From Bog-473 sp963721585 (GTDB lineage: Bacteria; Actinomycetota; Acidimicrobiia; Acidimicrobiales; RAAP-2): a stretch of 64,000 nt of DNA. The position numbers and the translations under genes were made by a program. The notes beneath the pieces were generated by a model. That model was not told the DNA's origin and searched no databases. It saw only the letters and a list, made by a program, of their open reading frames with translations. Below, in pieces: positions 17,435 to 26,108 of the stretch (position 1 is the first letter of the stretch; every line of letters begins with the position of its first letter). The stretch covers positions 62,001-126,000 of the forward strand of contig CAVRJN010000003.1 in the NCBI GenBank assembly GCA_963721585.1, in the 5' to 3' direction.

Positions 17435-18439
17435 ATGAGCGACGGCGCTGCATTCGTCCGGCAACTGCCCAAGGCCGAGCTGCACGTGCACATTGAGGGG
17501 ACGCTCGAGCCGGAATTGGCGTTCGCGTTGGCTTCGCGCAACGGCGTCCAGCTCCCGTACGCCGACGTGGCCGCACTCCGCCGCGCCTACAGCTTCGAGG
17601 ACCTCCAGTCGTTCCTCGACATCTACTACGCCAACTGCGCCGTGCTCCGGACCGAACAGGACTTCTACGACCTCACCCACGCCTACCTGTCCAGGGCAGC
17701 CGGTCAGGGCGTGCGTCACGCCGAGGTCTTCTTCGACCCGCAGACGCACACCCGGCGTGGTGTCGCGTTCGAGGCCTGCTGCATGGGGATCCGCCGCGCC
17801 CTCTACGACGGCGCAGCGGAGTTGGGGATCTCGTCGGGCCTGATCCTGTGTTTTCTGCGCGACCTCAGCGAGGAGGCGGCACTGCAGACGCTGGAGGAAG
17901 CCCGGCCTTTCGCCGAACACCTGCTGGCCGTCGGCCTCGACTCCGCCGAGGTGGGCAACCCTCCCGGCAAGTTCGCACGGGTCTTCCGACAGGCCAGGGA
18001 GATGGGCCTCCCGGGCGTCGTGCACGCCGGCGAGGAGGGCCCGCCCGAGTACATCTGGGAGGCGCTGGACGTGCTGGAGGCGCGGCGCATCGATCATGGC
18101 GTGCGGTGCCTGGAGGACGACCGCCTCGTGGCGCGGTTGGCGGCCGAGCAGGTCCCGCTCACCGTGTGTCCCCTGTCCAACGTGCGGCTGCGGGTCTTCC
18201 CCACGCTGGAGCACCACGATCTTCCGGCTCTGGTGCGACGCGGCCTCCTCGTGACGATCAACTCGGACGACCCCGCCTATTTCGGTGGATACGTCGCCGA
18301 CAATTTCGCCGCGGTGGCGGAGGCGTTCGACCTCTCGCGCGCGGCGATCGCCGACCTGGCGCGCAACTCGTTCCGGGCTGCGTTCCTCCCGGACCCCGTC
18401 AAGGCGAGATATCTCGACGAGGTCGACCGCCACCTCTGA
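17435..18439 (+). CDS. Adenine deaminase (adenosine deaminase superfamily)
   Basis: ATG 17435 is preceded by GGGAGG. The 334-residue protein has metal ligands H17-x-H19 in KAELHVHIEGTLEPE, the catalytic VVHAGEEGPPEYIWEALD, IDHGVR and NSDDPAYFGGY. The EGTLEPEL opening, FFDPQTHTRRG and HAGEEGPPEYIW are features of the fungal/Pseudomonas-type adenine deaminase group rather than of classical adenosine deaminase, so conversion of adenine to hypoxanthine is the better prediction. Role: purine salvage, cytosolic, zinc-dependent. It is convergent with the fructosamine kinase family gene, 16 bases away. Confidence 0.88.
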   Translation: MSDGAAFVRQLPKAELHVHIEGTLEPELAFALASRNGVQLPYADVAALRRAYSFEDLQSFLDIYYANCAVLRTEQDFYDLTHAYLSRAAGQGVRHAEVFFDPQTHTRRGVAFEACCMGIRRALYDGAAELGISSGLILCFLRDLSEEAALQTLEEARPFAEHLLAVGLDSAEVGNPPGKFARVFRQAREMGLPGVVHAGEEGPPEYIWEALDVLEARRIDHGVRCLEDDRLVARLAAEQVPLTVCPLSNVRLRVFPTLEHHDLPALVRRGLLVTINSDDPAYFGGYVADNFAAVAEAFDLSRAAIADLARNSFRAAFLPDPVKARYLDEVDRHL

Positions 18440-18455
18440 CGCACAAGGTCCGATG

Positions 18456-19259
18456 TCAGGCAAAACGTCGCGCCGTGGTCTCCGCTTGGGCCCGGTAGCC
18501 GCCACCGAACAGCACGGCGTGCGCGAGGAGCGGGGCGAGCTGGAACAGCGGCACCCGCTCCTCCCAGCCGCTGTGCAGGGTTTGGACCTCGGCATACGCA
18601 CGGTGTAGCCGGTCCGGCACCGCACCGAAGAGCGCGAGCATCGCCAGGTCCTCCTCGGCATGCCCGCCGTGGACGGATGGGTCGATGAGCCACGAGCGGC
18701 CGTCGCTCCCGAAGAGGACGTTGCCCCACCAGAGGTCGCCGTGCACCAGGACCGGGCCGCCAGGCGGGAGGAGCTCCTCCAATCGGGCGGCGACGCGGCC
18801 GACGGCGTGATCGAGCGCACAACGGGCCGACAGGGCGAGCAGGCGCGCCCCGTAGAACGCAGCGCCGTCGGACCGGGCGGACGGGTCGACCGGGCAGGCC
18901 CCCACCCATGACGAGCCCCCACCCCAGTGCGGCAAGGCCCGCCGGTGCAACAGCGCCAGGCCGCGGCCGAGCGCCTCGTCGTGCCCGGCGGTCCGGGGCG
19001 CCTGGTCGACTGCCGCGGTGACGAGGAGATCGGGCTCCTCGACCAGCACCGCGGGTACCGGGGGGCCTCCCGGCGCTGCACCGAGCTGGCGCAACCCCTC
19101 GGCTTCGTCGCAGCAGCCCGGCCCGAACTTGGCGACGAGCCGGTGCCCATCCACCTCGACCAGGTAGGCCGTGCCTCCGAGCGGGCGAGCCGAATCGACC
19201 GTCCCGACAGCGCCGGCGAGGCGCCGTCGCACGTGTGCCAGTGACGCCGACTCAGCCAT
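18456..19259 (-). CDS. Fructosamine kinase family protein
   Basis: A 267-residue APH/choline-kinase-fold protein. The catalytic loop LVHGDLWWGNVLFG and the following WLIDPSVHGGHAEEDLAML (DPxxxxGHxExDLAM) are diagnostic of fructosamine-3-kinase relatives, which phosphorylate ketosamines on glycated proteins so that they fall apart. The N-terminal lobe has GTAYLVEVDGHRLVAKF with the ATP-binding Lys. ATG 19259 is chosen; another ATG lies three codons upstream. A much longer open frame to 19901 runs antisense to the next gene and is rejected. The start is 18 bases from the divergent hydrolase start. Confidence 0.9.
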   Translation of the reverse strand: MAESASLAHVRRRLAGAVGTVDSARPLGGTAYLVEVDGHRLVAKFGPGCCDEAEGLRQLGAAPGGPPVPAVLVEEPDLLVTAAVDQAPRTAGHDEALGRGLALLHRRALPHWGGGSSWVGACPVDPSARSDGAAFYGARLLALSARCALDHAVGRVAARLEELLPPGGPVLVHGDLWWGNVLFGSDGRSWLIDPSVHGGHAEEDLAMLALFGAVPDRLHRAYAEVQTLHSGWEERVPLFQLAPLLAHAVLFGGGYRAQAETTARRFA

Positions 19260-19277
19260 GCACGCCATGATGGTCCG

Positions 19278-19862
19278 ATGGCCAACGCGGGAATTGCCGG
19301 GCTCGTGCTCACGCCGGGGGCGAGTGCCGGACGTGAGCAGTCCGGGCTCGTCGCCATCGACGTGGCGGTCAGCCGTGCCGGCGTGGCCGTCGAGCGCGTG
19401 GAGTTCCCCGGACAGGCCGCCGGCAAGCGCCGCACCGACCCGCCGGCGGTGTGCATCCAGGCCGTGCGCGCCGCCACGGAGGCGCTGGCGGAAGGGCTTT
19501 CGGTCCCGACCGGCCGCATCGGCGTCGGCGGCCGTTCTTTCGGTGGGCGGATGTGCTCCATGGCCGCCGCCGCGGGACTCGACGTGGCCGCCCTGGTCCT
19601 CGTCAGCTACCCGCTCCATCCACCGGGTCGCCCCGAACGCCTCCGCACAGAGCACTTCCCCGAGCTCCGCCTGCCGTGTCTCTTCGTCTCCGGCCGGCGC
19701 GATGCCTTCGCCACGCCGGAGGAGCTCGAGCGGGAGACGGCCACGATCCCTGGACCGGTCACCCGCGTCTTCGTCGACGGTGACCATTCGTTGCGCAAGA
19801 GCGAGGCGGAGGTCGCCGGGATCGTTGCCACCTGGGTGGCCGGGATCTCCCTGCGGGCGTGA
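19278..19862 (+). CDS. Small alpha/beta hydrolase (Tex30/KANL3-like)
   Basis: A 194-residue hydrolase with nucleophile elbow GVGGRSFGGRMCSM (Ser in GRSFGG), acid in LFVSGRRDAFATPEELE and His in VFVDGDHSLRK. The length, the GRSFGG elbow and the GDHS ending match the small dienelactone-hydrolase-like group that includes Tex30 and KANL3 domains. Substrate unknown. It overlaps no neighbour; its stop is four bases from the stop of the convergent MMPL gene. Confidence 0.85.
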   Translation: MANAGIAGLVLTPGASAGREQSGLVAIDVAVSRAGVAVERVEFPGQAAGKRRTDPPAVCIQAVRAATEALAEGLSVPTGRIGVGGRSFGGRMCSMAAAAGLDVAALVLVSYPLHPPGRPERLRTEHFPELRLPCLFVSGRRDAFATPEELERETATIPGPVTRVFVDGDHSLRKSEAEVAGIVATWVAGISLRA

Positions 19863-19866
19863 CGCT

Positions 19867-22029
19867 TTAGTCCGGCTCACTGCCGACCGACACCGGGACA
19901 CCGCTGCGCAGGTGCGAGACCAGCTCCTCCCGGTCGCCCACCGTCTTGGTGTGCGCGTGGTGGGGCCACCAGAAGTGGAAGCCCTTCAGGGCGGCGAGCG
20001 TGGGAACGATGCGGGTCGCCAGCACGTTGGAGGCGAGGAGCACGCCGAGAGCCACGGCCGCGCCGATCTCCTCGAGGAGCTGGATCCCGGTGAGCAGCAG
20101 CGAAGCGAACGTCCCCGCCAGAATGACCCCGGCCGCCGTCACGGCCGGTGCTCCCTCGACAATGGAGATGCGGGCCGCCTCGTGCGGCTCGACGCCCCGC
20201 GCGAACTCCTCGCGCAGCCTCGTCGCAATCAAGATGTTGTAATCGGTGCCGACGGCGATCACGAAGATGTACGCGACGATCGGGATGGAGAAGTCGAGCC
20301 CGTCGAAGCCCAGTCCGCGGATGAAGATGTAGGCCACGACGCCGATGGTGGCGGCATAGGTCAGAAGGATGCCGATGAGGAGATAGGCCGCGCCCGCCAA
20401 CGCCCGCAGCAGAATCGCCAGCATGACGGCCACCGCGAGGAGTGCCAGCAGGAGGACGTTGCGCGTGTCGATCCGCAGCGCCGCCTTCGCGTCGGTCAAG
20501 GTCGCCGTCGGGCCTCCGGTCACGACGGTGGCTCCCGGGACGCCCTCGACGATGGCCGAGCGGATGGGTCCGGCCATGTCGGCGATCGCCTGATTCGAGT
20601 ACGGATCGTCGGTCAGGAGGAACTGGATCATGGCGGCGCTGTTCCCCGCCGCGTACTGCACGGGCAGGACCTGCGCCACGCCCTCGGTATGGGCCAGCTT
20701 GGAAGCCAGCGCGTCGACCTCTGTCGTGTCGAGCGGCGCCGATGAGGTGACGAAGACCTGGCTCGGCCCCAGGAAGCCGGCCGGGAACGCCGAGGAGATC
20801 GTGTTGTAGGCCTGGGTCGACGGATTGTTCTGCGGGAGCTCCGCCAGCTGGTTGTAGGTGACCCTGAGGCCGAGGACGCCGCTGGCGAGGACCACGAGGA
20901 CGACGACACTGGCGAAGAGCACGACGCCGGGGCGTCTGGCCACGGCCGCGCCCATCCGTTCCGAGCGCGTCCGGTGGGCCGGGTCGTGGGGCGTGGGTCT
21001 CGAGGGCCAGAAGACCGTTGCGCCGAACAGGCTGAGGACGGCCGGCACCAGCGTCAGAGCTGCCAGCAGCATGAGCGCCACGCCGATGATCAGCCCCGGG
21101 GCGAGGGATCGCAGCTGGCCGATGGAAGCCACCAGCAGCGCGGCGAAGGCGAGCATGACGGTCGCCGCGGCGGACGCAATGACCTCGCCGGCGCGACACA
21201 GGGCGATCATCAGGCCCTCATGCGGGTCCTGGCCCTTCCCCAATTCCTCCCGGTACCGGAACAGCATGAACACGATGTAATCCGTGCCGACGCCGAACAT
21301 CACGACGATCAGGAGGGGCGCGAGCTCCGTGCCGACCGAGAACCCGAACCACTGGGCGAAGAAGGCGGTCAGGGACTGGGCCATCTGGTGCACCAGTCCC
21401 ACGACGAGGAGGGGCAGGACGGCGATGACCACGCTGCGGAACACCAACGCGAGCAGGATCAAGATCAGCAGGACGGTGGCGATCGAAATGATCTTCTCGG
21501 CCCGGTTGAACTCGCCGGCTTGATCGACCGAGATGGCCGCGTTCCCGGTGAGCTGGCCCCGCAATCCCGACCCGGCCAGGAATGTCTCGGTGTCCGATCG
21601 CAGCGTCGTGACGGCGGCATTGGGGCCGTCGTCACCCGGCTGTCCGGTCATGGCGACCTCGATCAGCTGGATCTTCTCGTTCTTCGACAGGAACAGGGGC
21701 GACGTGGACACCGAGTCCACGGAGTCGATGTGGTCGGCGGCCAAGGCGGCGGCGAGCGCGTCGATCTTCTGAAGCTCGGGCGCCGTGAGCATCGAGTTGT
21801 CGACGGCGTTGACCGCGATGATGCCCGATGCCGAGGCCACCGAGGGGAAGTCCTTCAACGCGACCGTCTCTGCCTGGGTCGACTGGTACGAGGCCGGCAG
21901 GCCGTAGCCCGACGAGGTGAAGTTGGTGAGCGACGGCGCCAGCACCACGAGCAGGGCGCCGAGCACGATCCAGCCGGCGATGATGTACCAGCGCCAGGTC
22001 ACCACGCGTTCGGCCAGCTTCCGGGTCAC
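19867..22029 (-). CDS. MMPL family (RND superfamily) transporter
   Basis: A 720-residue protein with one N-terminal TM (about 12-34), a large extracytoplasmic loop, a block of five or six TMs (about 180-340), a second loop and a final TM block (about 510-690). It carries the two Asp-Tyr pairs of proton relay in MmpL3-type proteins: GVGTDYIVFMLFRYREE and AVGTDYNILIATRLREE. Family role: proton-driven export of lipids or hydrophobic compounds across the inner membrane. No lipid biosynthesis genes adjoin it. It could equally be a drug pump, given the efflux cluster nearby. Confidence 0.93.
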   Translation of the reverse strand: MTRKLAERVVTWRWYIIAGWIVLGALLVVLAPSLTNFTSSGYGLPASYQSTQAETVALKDFPSVASASGIIAVNAVDNSMLTAPELQKIDALAAALAADHIDSVDSVSTSPLFLSKNEKIQLIEVAMTGQPGDDGPNAAVTTLRSDTETFLAGSGLRGQLTGNAAISVDQAGEFNRAEKIISIATVLLILILLALVFRSVVIAVLPLLVVGLVHQMAQSLTAFFAQWFGFSVGTELAPLLIVVMFGVGTDYIVFMLFRYREELGKGQDPHEGLMIALCRAGEVIASAAATVMLAFAALLVASIGQLRSLAPGLIIGVALMLLAALTLVPAVLSLFGATVFWPSRPTPHDPAHRTRSERMGAAVARRPGVVLFASVVVLVVLASGVLGLRVTYNQLAELPQNNPSTQAYNTISSAFPAGFLGPSQVFVTSSAPLDTTEVDALASKLAHTEGVAQVLPVQYAAGNSAAMIQFLLTDDPYSNQAIADMAGPIRSAIVEGVPGATVVTGGPTATLTDAKAALRIDTRNVLLLALLAVAVMLAILLRALAGAAYLLIGILLTYAATIGVVAYIFIRGLGFDGLDFSIPIVAYIFVIAVGTDYNILIATRLREEFARGVEPHEAARISIVEGAPAVTAAGVILAGTFASLLLTGIQLLEEIGAAVALGVLLASNVLATRIVPTLAALKGFHFWWPHHAHTKTVGDREELVSHLRSGVPVSVGSEPD

Positions 22030-22159
22030 GGCACTCCTCCTCGCCCGTCTCCATCGGGGATGTGTCGAGCAGGGCCTATGGTCGCCGCTCCGTCGCCGGA
22101 AGGCAACGACTCCCTCACCTCACCCCGCCTCGCCTCGCCCGTCTCCGGTCACGGCCCGC

Positions 22160-22879
22160 TCACTCCAGTGCGATCACCTCGAGCAGATCGGCCGTGGCGT
22201 CCGGCGCGGCGAGCATCATGTCGTGCCCGTACGGAAGCTCGTGGGTCTCCCAGCCCGCGGCGCGCGCCGCCTCGGCGAAGCGTCCGAGGCTGGGCAGCGG
22301 GGGATTGGTGTGTGCCACGTAAACCTTGCGCAGCCGAGAGAGCGGCGCCGGGTCGAATGCGGTGGGCTCGATCTGGCAGCGGAACGGAAAGTCTGTCAGC
22401 CGCGGGCCGACCCACTCGCGCTGGGTCGCGTCCTCGATGCCCCATTGCTCCAGGAAGGCATCGGACGCCGGGAGGAACCAGCCGTCGCCTTGCTCGGCCA
22501 CCTGGCGCCGATACCGCTCGGCCACCTGGGGCGGTTCGACGTCGAGCAGGCTCTCGCCCGGAGCGGTGACGAACGCGCCGAGATACACAAGGGACGCCAG
22601 TCGCTCCCCGGCGTGCTCGGCCAGTGGGCCGGCGAGGATGCCGGCATAGCTGTGCAGCACGAGATGGACCTCGGAGAGGTCCTCGAACCACAGCAGTTCC
22701 TCGAGGTCCGCGATGTGTGTGTCCACGCCTACGTCCGGCGTGAGGCCGGACCGGCGATCACCCTGCCCGGTGAGGGTCGGCCGGTAGACGTCGTGGCCAC
22801 GTCGCGCCAGCCGGCGATGGACGCCGCGCCAGCACCAGCCACCGTGCATGGCACCGTGAACGAGTACGAATGTGGCCAC
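22160..22879 (-). CDS. Alpha/beta hydrolase (MES/HNL-like esterase family)
   Basis: A 239-residue protein opening FVLVHGAMHGGWCWRGV, the oxyanion-hole motif of the plant methylesterase/hydroxynitrile lyase-like family. The nucleophile is in LVLHSYAGILAG (HSYAG elbow) and the catalytic His in LPYGHDMML. The acid is probably the Asp in the AFDPAPL region. Bacterial members are esterases of unknown substrate. It lies 130 bases upstream, in transcription sense, of the MMPL gene on the same strand, so one transcript is possible. The region 22880-23004 upstream shows nothing distinctive. Confidence 0.88.
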   Translation of the reverse strand: MATFVLVHGAMHGGWCWRGVHRRLARRGHDVYRPTLTGQGDRRSGLTPDVGVDTHIADLEELLWFEDLSEVHLVLHSYAGILAGPLAEHAGERLASLVYLGAFVTAPGESLLDVEPPQVAERYRRQVAEQGDGWFLPASDAFLEQWGIEDATQREWVGPRLTDFPFRCQIEPTAFDPAPLSRLRKVYVAHTNPPLPSLGRFAEAARAAGWETHELPYGHDMMLAAPDATADLLEVIALE

Positions 22880-23004
22880 CTCGAAGCCTCCCTCCGGGCC
22901 GCGCGGCCCCGGACCAGATTCTGCCGCCGTTGTCGGAACGAGTGTCAGAACGGGAGCGGCCGACCCGCGCCGTCGAGGGCGTCCCCGACGCGGAAGGGGG
23001 ATCG

Positions 23005-23655
23005 TCAGACCAGAAGGGTGCTTTGGGTCAGTGCGGAGCGGAGCGCCCTGAAGCCGGCCGACGTCTGTTCCACGAACGCATCGTCGCGGGCAGGATCACC
23101 GCGTTCGAGCCAGGTGAGCGTCGCCTCGACGAGCCATCCGAAGAGGGCCTCGGAGTGCCAGGCGTCGAACAGCTCGTCGCCGGTGTCGAGCTCGCTGAGC
23201 TTGCGCACGACCGAGGCCGAGATGGATCGCAGCTCGGCGGCGTAGGCGGCGAACTGGGGCTCGCGTGCGGCATGACGCCACAACAACGTGAAGGCCGCAG
23301 GATCCTCCCGCGCCACTGTGAGCAGTGTGCGGGGGCCGAGTCCGGCGTGCGTCGGCATCGCCAGTTCCGCACGGAGCTCGACGCCCAGGTGATCGAAGAC
23401 CTGTTGCAGGATCTCGCGGTAGAGCTCCTCCTTCGACACGAAGTGCCGGTAGACGATGAGCTTGGTGACCCCGCATGCCGCGCCGACGTCGTCCATCGAG
23501 GTGTCGGCGAATCCGGACGATGCGAACGCCAGCGCAGCGCCGTGCAGGATGGCGGCGCGCCGCTCGGCTCGGGGAAGCAGCTTGCTCTCGGTCTGTATAC
23601 CAGCCAGTATATACCCGAGAGTTACAGCGGGATGACCCGGGACGGGAGCAACCAT
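23005..23655 (-). CDS. TetR family regulator of the diiron/LLM gene pair
   Basis: The HTH begins LLPRAERRAAILHGAALAFASSGFADTSMDDVGAACGVTKLIVYRHFVSKEELY, a clear TetR N-terminus. The only standard start in frame is ATG 23655, whose codon shares CCATGG with the ATG of the divergent gene at 23654; this adds about 20 residues before the HTH and places the palindrome at 23596-23611 inside the coding sequence. A shorter, unusual start cannot be excluded. The C-terminal domain (ALFGWLVEATLTWLERGD) is of the TetR_C type. The likely target is its own divergent promoter. Confidence 0.88.
   Translation of the reverse strand: MVAPVPGHPAVTLGYILAGIQTESKLLPRAERRAAILHGAALAFASSGFADTSMDDVGAACGVTKLIVYRHFVSKEELYREILQQVFDHLGVELRAELAMPTHAGLGPRTLLTVAREDPAAFTLLWRHAAREPQFAAYAAELRSISASVVRKLSELDTGDELFDAWHSEALFGWLVEATLTWLERGDPARDDAFVEQTSAGFRALRSALTQSTLLV
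23596..23611. promoter_or_regulatory. Palindrome TATAC-N6-GTATA, likely TetR operator and promoter
   Basis: TATAC (23596-23600), CAGCCA, GTATA (23607-23611) is the only strongly AT-rich symmetric stretch near this divergent pair and lies 43 bases before the diiron-protein ATG. GTATAT at its right half can serve as a -10 box for the rightward gene. A bound TetR would block it. Confidence 0.6.
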
Positions 23656-24688
23656 GGGCACGGTGCAGGTCGAGTTCACCGAGGAGGAGCTCCTGGCTGA
23701 CCTCACCGTCGCCGAGCCGCTCATCGCCGGCGGCGTCCGTTGCCACGGCGGGTTCGACGAGGATGGTCGGTACGTCTCACCCCGCACGAAATTCCGGCTG
23801 CCGGCGATCAGCGCGTGGGGCGAGCAGAACAGCGCGCAGTTCGCCAGCGACCTGATCGAGGTTCCGCTCGAGTGGTGGGAGCGCTCGTTCCCCAGCGTCG
23901 AGCAGGCCCGCTTCCTGATCCGTGCCGGGGTGCCCGAGCCGCTGATGGCGACGTTGACCCGGATCGGCACCGTCGAGGGATTCGGCGCGAACATCCGCCT
24001 GCTGCAACCCAAGGATCTGCAGTGCCATTTCGTGGAGGACATCGGCGGGACCGCGCTCAGTCACCTCGGCCGGGGTCTCTTCGAGGCACACGGTCGTGAC
24101 GAGGCCGGCTGGGACGAGGAGGCGGGCCACAAGGACATGTGGTTCGCTGCCCGCGACATCGCCTTCGAGCGCCCGTGCGCGGAGCTCGACATCGAGGCGA
24201 TGCTGGCCCGGATGGGATTCGGCTCGGGCCGTCCGGGTGCCGATGCCGCCCGCGTGCTCCCCGGCGACGTCCCCCATGAGCTCGAAATGATGGTCTCGCT
24301 CATGGTCCGGGTCCTCTTCATTGAGATCTCCGCATTCCACACGTTCGCCTGGGCGGAGGAATGGATGTCCGACACCGAGTTGGTGGCGGGGGACGGGGAG
24401 GCAGCCCGGCTCGTGGGCTACATCAGGGCTGACGAGTCCCCGCACGTCGGCTACCTGCGGGCTGCGCTCACCGAGATGCGCGACCGCACCTGGCGGGGTG
24501 AAGGGGGGCGCCGGTACGCCGGCACCGAGATGATCGGGCGGATCTGGGACCCGCTGCTCGCCAACAGCCTTGGTCCGGTGCGGGAGGAGGGCCGGCGTGC
24601 GGCCCTCGCCGAGGTCGAGTTCTGGTGTGCGCAGCGCACGAACGGGGCGGACATCCTGGCGGAATTCCATTCGCTCGGCGCCGCATGA
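23654..24688 (+). CDS. Putative ferritin-like/diiron protein, uncharacterised
   Basis: GGGAG lies seven bases before ATG 23654. I do not recognise the 344-residue protein as a named enzyme. It has long helical stretches and two ExxH-type iron-ligand motifs: EEAGHKDMWFAARD (near residue 155) and DESPHVGYLRAAL (near 262). Further candidates are the Glu and His in EDIGGTALSHLGRG (near 132) and EISAFHTFAWAEEW (near 225). Two Glu/His ligand pairs on helices are what ferritin-like diiron oxygenases show. The stop overlaps the LLM start (ATGA), so it is made together with a flavin monooxygenase. Function and substrate unknown; the diiron idea is inference from motifs. Confidence 0.6.
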   Translation: MGTVQVEFTEEELLADLTVAEPLIAGGVRCHGGFDEDGRYVSPRTKFRLPAISAWGEQNSAQFASDLIEVPLEWWERSFPSVEQARFLIRAGVPEPLMATLTRIGTVEGFGANIRLLQPKDLQCHFVEDIGGTALSHLGRGLFEAHGRDEAGWDEEAGHKDMWFAARDIAFERPCAELDIEAMLARMGFGSGRPGADAARVLPGDVPHELEMMVSLMVRVLFIEISAFHTFAWAEEWMSDTELVAGDGEAARLVGYIRADESPHVGYLRAALTEMRDRTWRGEGGRRYAGTEMIGRIWDPLLANSLGPVREEGRRAALAEVEFWCAQRTNGADILAEFHSLGAA

Positions 24689-26049
24689 AATTCGGGGTCT
24701 TCTACGAGCACCAGCTCCCTCGCCCGTGGGTGGAGGACTCCGAGTACCGCATTCTGCAGGACGCCCTGGAGCAGGTCGAGCTGGCCGACCGCCTCGGGTT
24801 CGACGTGGTGTGGGAGGTCGAGCACCACTTCCTGGAGGAATACAGCCACTCGTCGGCACCCGAGGTGTTCCTCGGCGCGTGCAGTCAACGGACCAGGGAC
24901 ATCAGGCTCGGGCACGGGATCATTCAGACCGCACCTGGCTACAACCACCCGGCCCGCACGGCCGAGCGGGTGGCCACTCTCGACCTGCTCTCGGGCGGAC
25001 GCGTCGAATTCGGTTCCGGCGAGTCCGGCTCGGAAGCCGAGCTGGGTGGCTTCCTGGTCGATCCGGCAACCAAGCGCGACGCCTGGCTCGAAGGTCTGCA
25101 GGTCACGCTGCGCTGCATGACCGAGACGCCTTTCACCGGCGTCGACGGCCGCTTCGTCCAGATGCCACCACGCAACGTCGTCCCCAAGCCCATGCAAAAG
25201 CCGCACCCTCCGTTGTGGGTGGCGTGCTCTCGACGCGACACCATCCTGTTGGCGGCCGAGAAGGGGATCGGCGCGCTCACCTTCGCCTTCATCGACCCGG
25301 AGGAAGCGCAGAAGTGGGTGGCGGACTACGAGGAGACCCTCGCCGAGCGCTGCGTCCCCGTCGGACTCGCGGTGAACCCGAACATCGCGTGCGTGACCCA
25401 AATGATGTGTCACGACGACGAGAAGGTGGCGCTCGACCGCGGCCTGGAGGGCGGGAACTTCTTCGGCTATTCGCTCGGGCACTACTACGTCTTCGGCGAG
25501 CACCGACCCGGCTCGACCGACGTGTGGAGCGAATACCTCGAGCGGCGCGGTGATCACGGGTACTCGCCCGAGGTCGAGACCGCGCTCCGCCAGGAACGCC
25601 TCGGATCCAAGCTGGCCGCTGGCGAGCGCACCGGTCTGCGAGGCGCGACAGGCACACCGCGGCAGGTGCGCGAGTACCTGGAGCGGTTCGAGCTGGCCGG
25701 AGTCGATCAGGTCATCTTCGTGCTGCAAGCTGGCAAGAACCGCCACGAGCACATCTGCGAGTCGCTCGAACTGTTCGGTCGTGAGGTGCTCCCCGCCTTC
25801 AAGGAACGCGACGACGCCCAGGTGCGGCTGAAGGCGGCGCGTGTCAGGCCGGCGGTCGACGCGGCGCTCGAGAGACGGGAGCGTGAGCCACGGCCGCCCG
25901 CTCTCCCAGCGGGCTATTCGTTCCCGGCGATGCCCAGACGGTGGGCCGACGAGACGGGGAGCGAAGAGATCCGGCAATGGCTCGAGCACTTCGCCGACGC
26001 CCGGGCCAAGGGCATCCGCGAAGAGGGACTCGGGATCCTCGGCAACTGA
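24685..26049 (+). CDS. LLM class flavin-dependent monooxygenase
   Basis: ATG 24685 overlaps the previous stop by four bases. The 454-residue protein opens MKFGVFYEHQLPRPW and has VVWEVEHHFLEEYSHSSAPE, IRLGHGIIQTAPGYNHP and LLSGGRVEFGSGESGSEAEL, the features of luciferase-like TIM barrels. It is about 100 residues longer than simple members; the C-terminal tail (from about residue 370, many Arg and Glu, then FPAMPRRWADETGS) is an extension also seen in actinobacterial LLM proteins tied to alkane, sulfonate or natural-product oxidation. It needs reduced flavin from elsewhere. Coupling to the diiron-like gene suggests consecutive oxidations of one substrate. Confidence 0.88.
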   Translation: MKFGVFYEHQLPRPWVEDSEYRILQDALEQVELADRLGFDVVWEVEHHFLEEYSHSSAPEVFLGACSQRTRDIRLGHGIIQTAPGYNHPARTAERVATLDLLSGGRVEFGSGESGSEAELGGFLVDPATKRDAWLEGLQVTLRCMTETPFTGVDGRFVQMPPRNVVPKPMQKPHPPLWVACSRRDTILLAAEKGIGALTFAFIDPEEAQKWVADYEETLAERCVPVGLAVNPNIACVTQMMCHDDEKVALDRGLEGGNFFGYSLGHYYVFGEHRPGSTDVWSEYLERRGDHGYSPEVETALRQERLGSKLAAGERTGLRGATGTPRQVREYLERFELAGVDQVIFVLQAGKNRHEHICESLELFGREVLPAFKERDDAQVRLKAARVRPAVDAALERREREPRPPALPAGYSFPAMPRRWADETGSEEIRQWLEHFADARAKGIREEGLGILGN

Positions 26050-26108
26050 ATTCCAGGTTTCTCGCGCGCCCACCGGACGGGCACGAACGGCCTGCCTTAC
26101 TGTATGGC

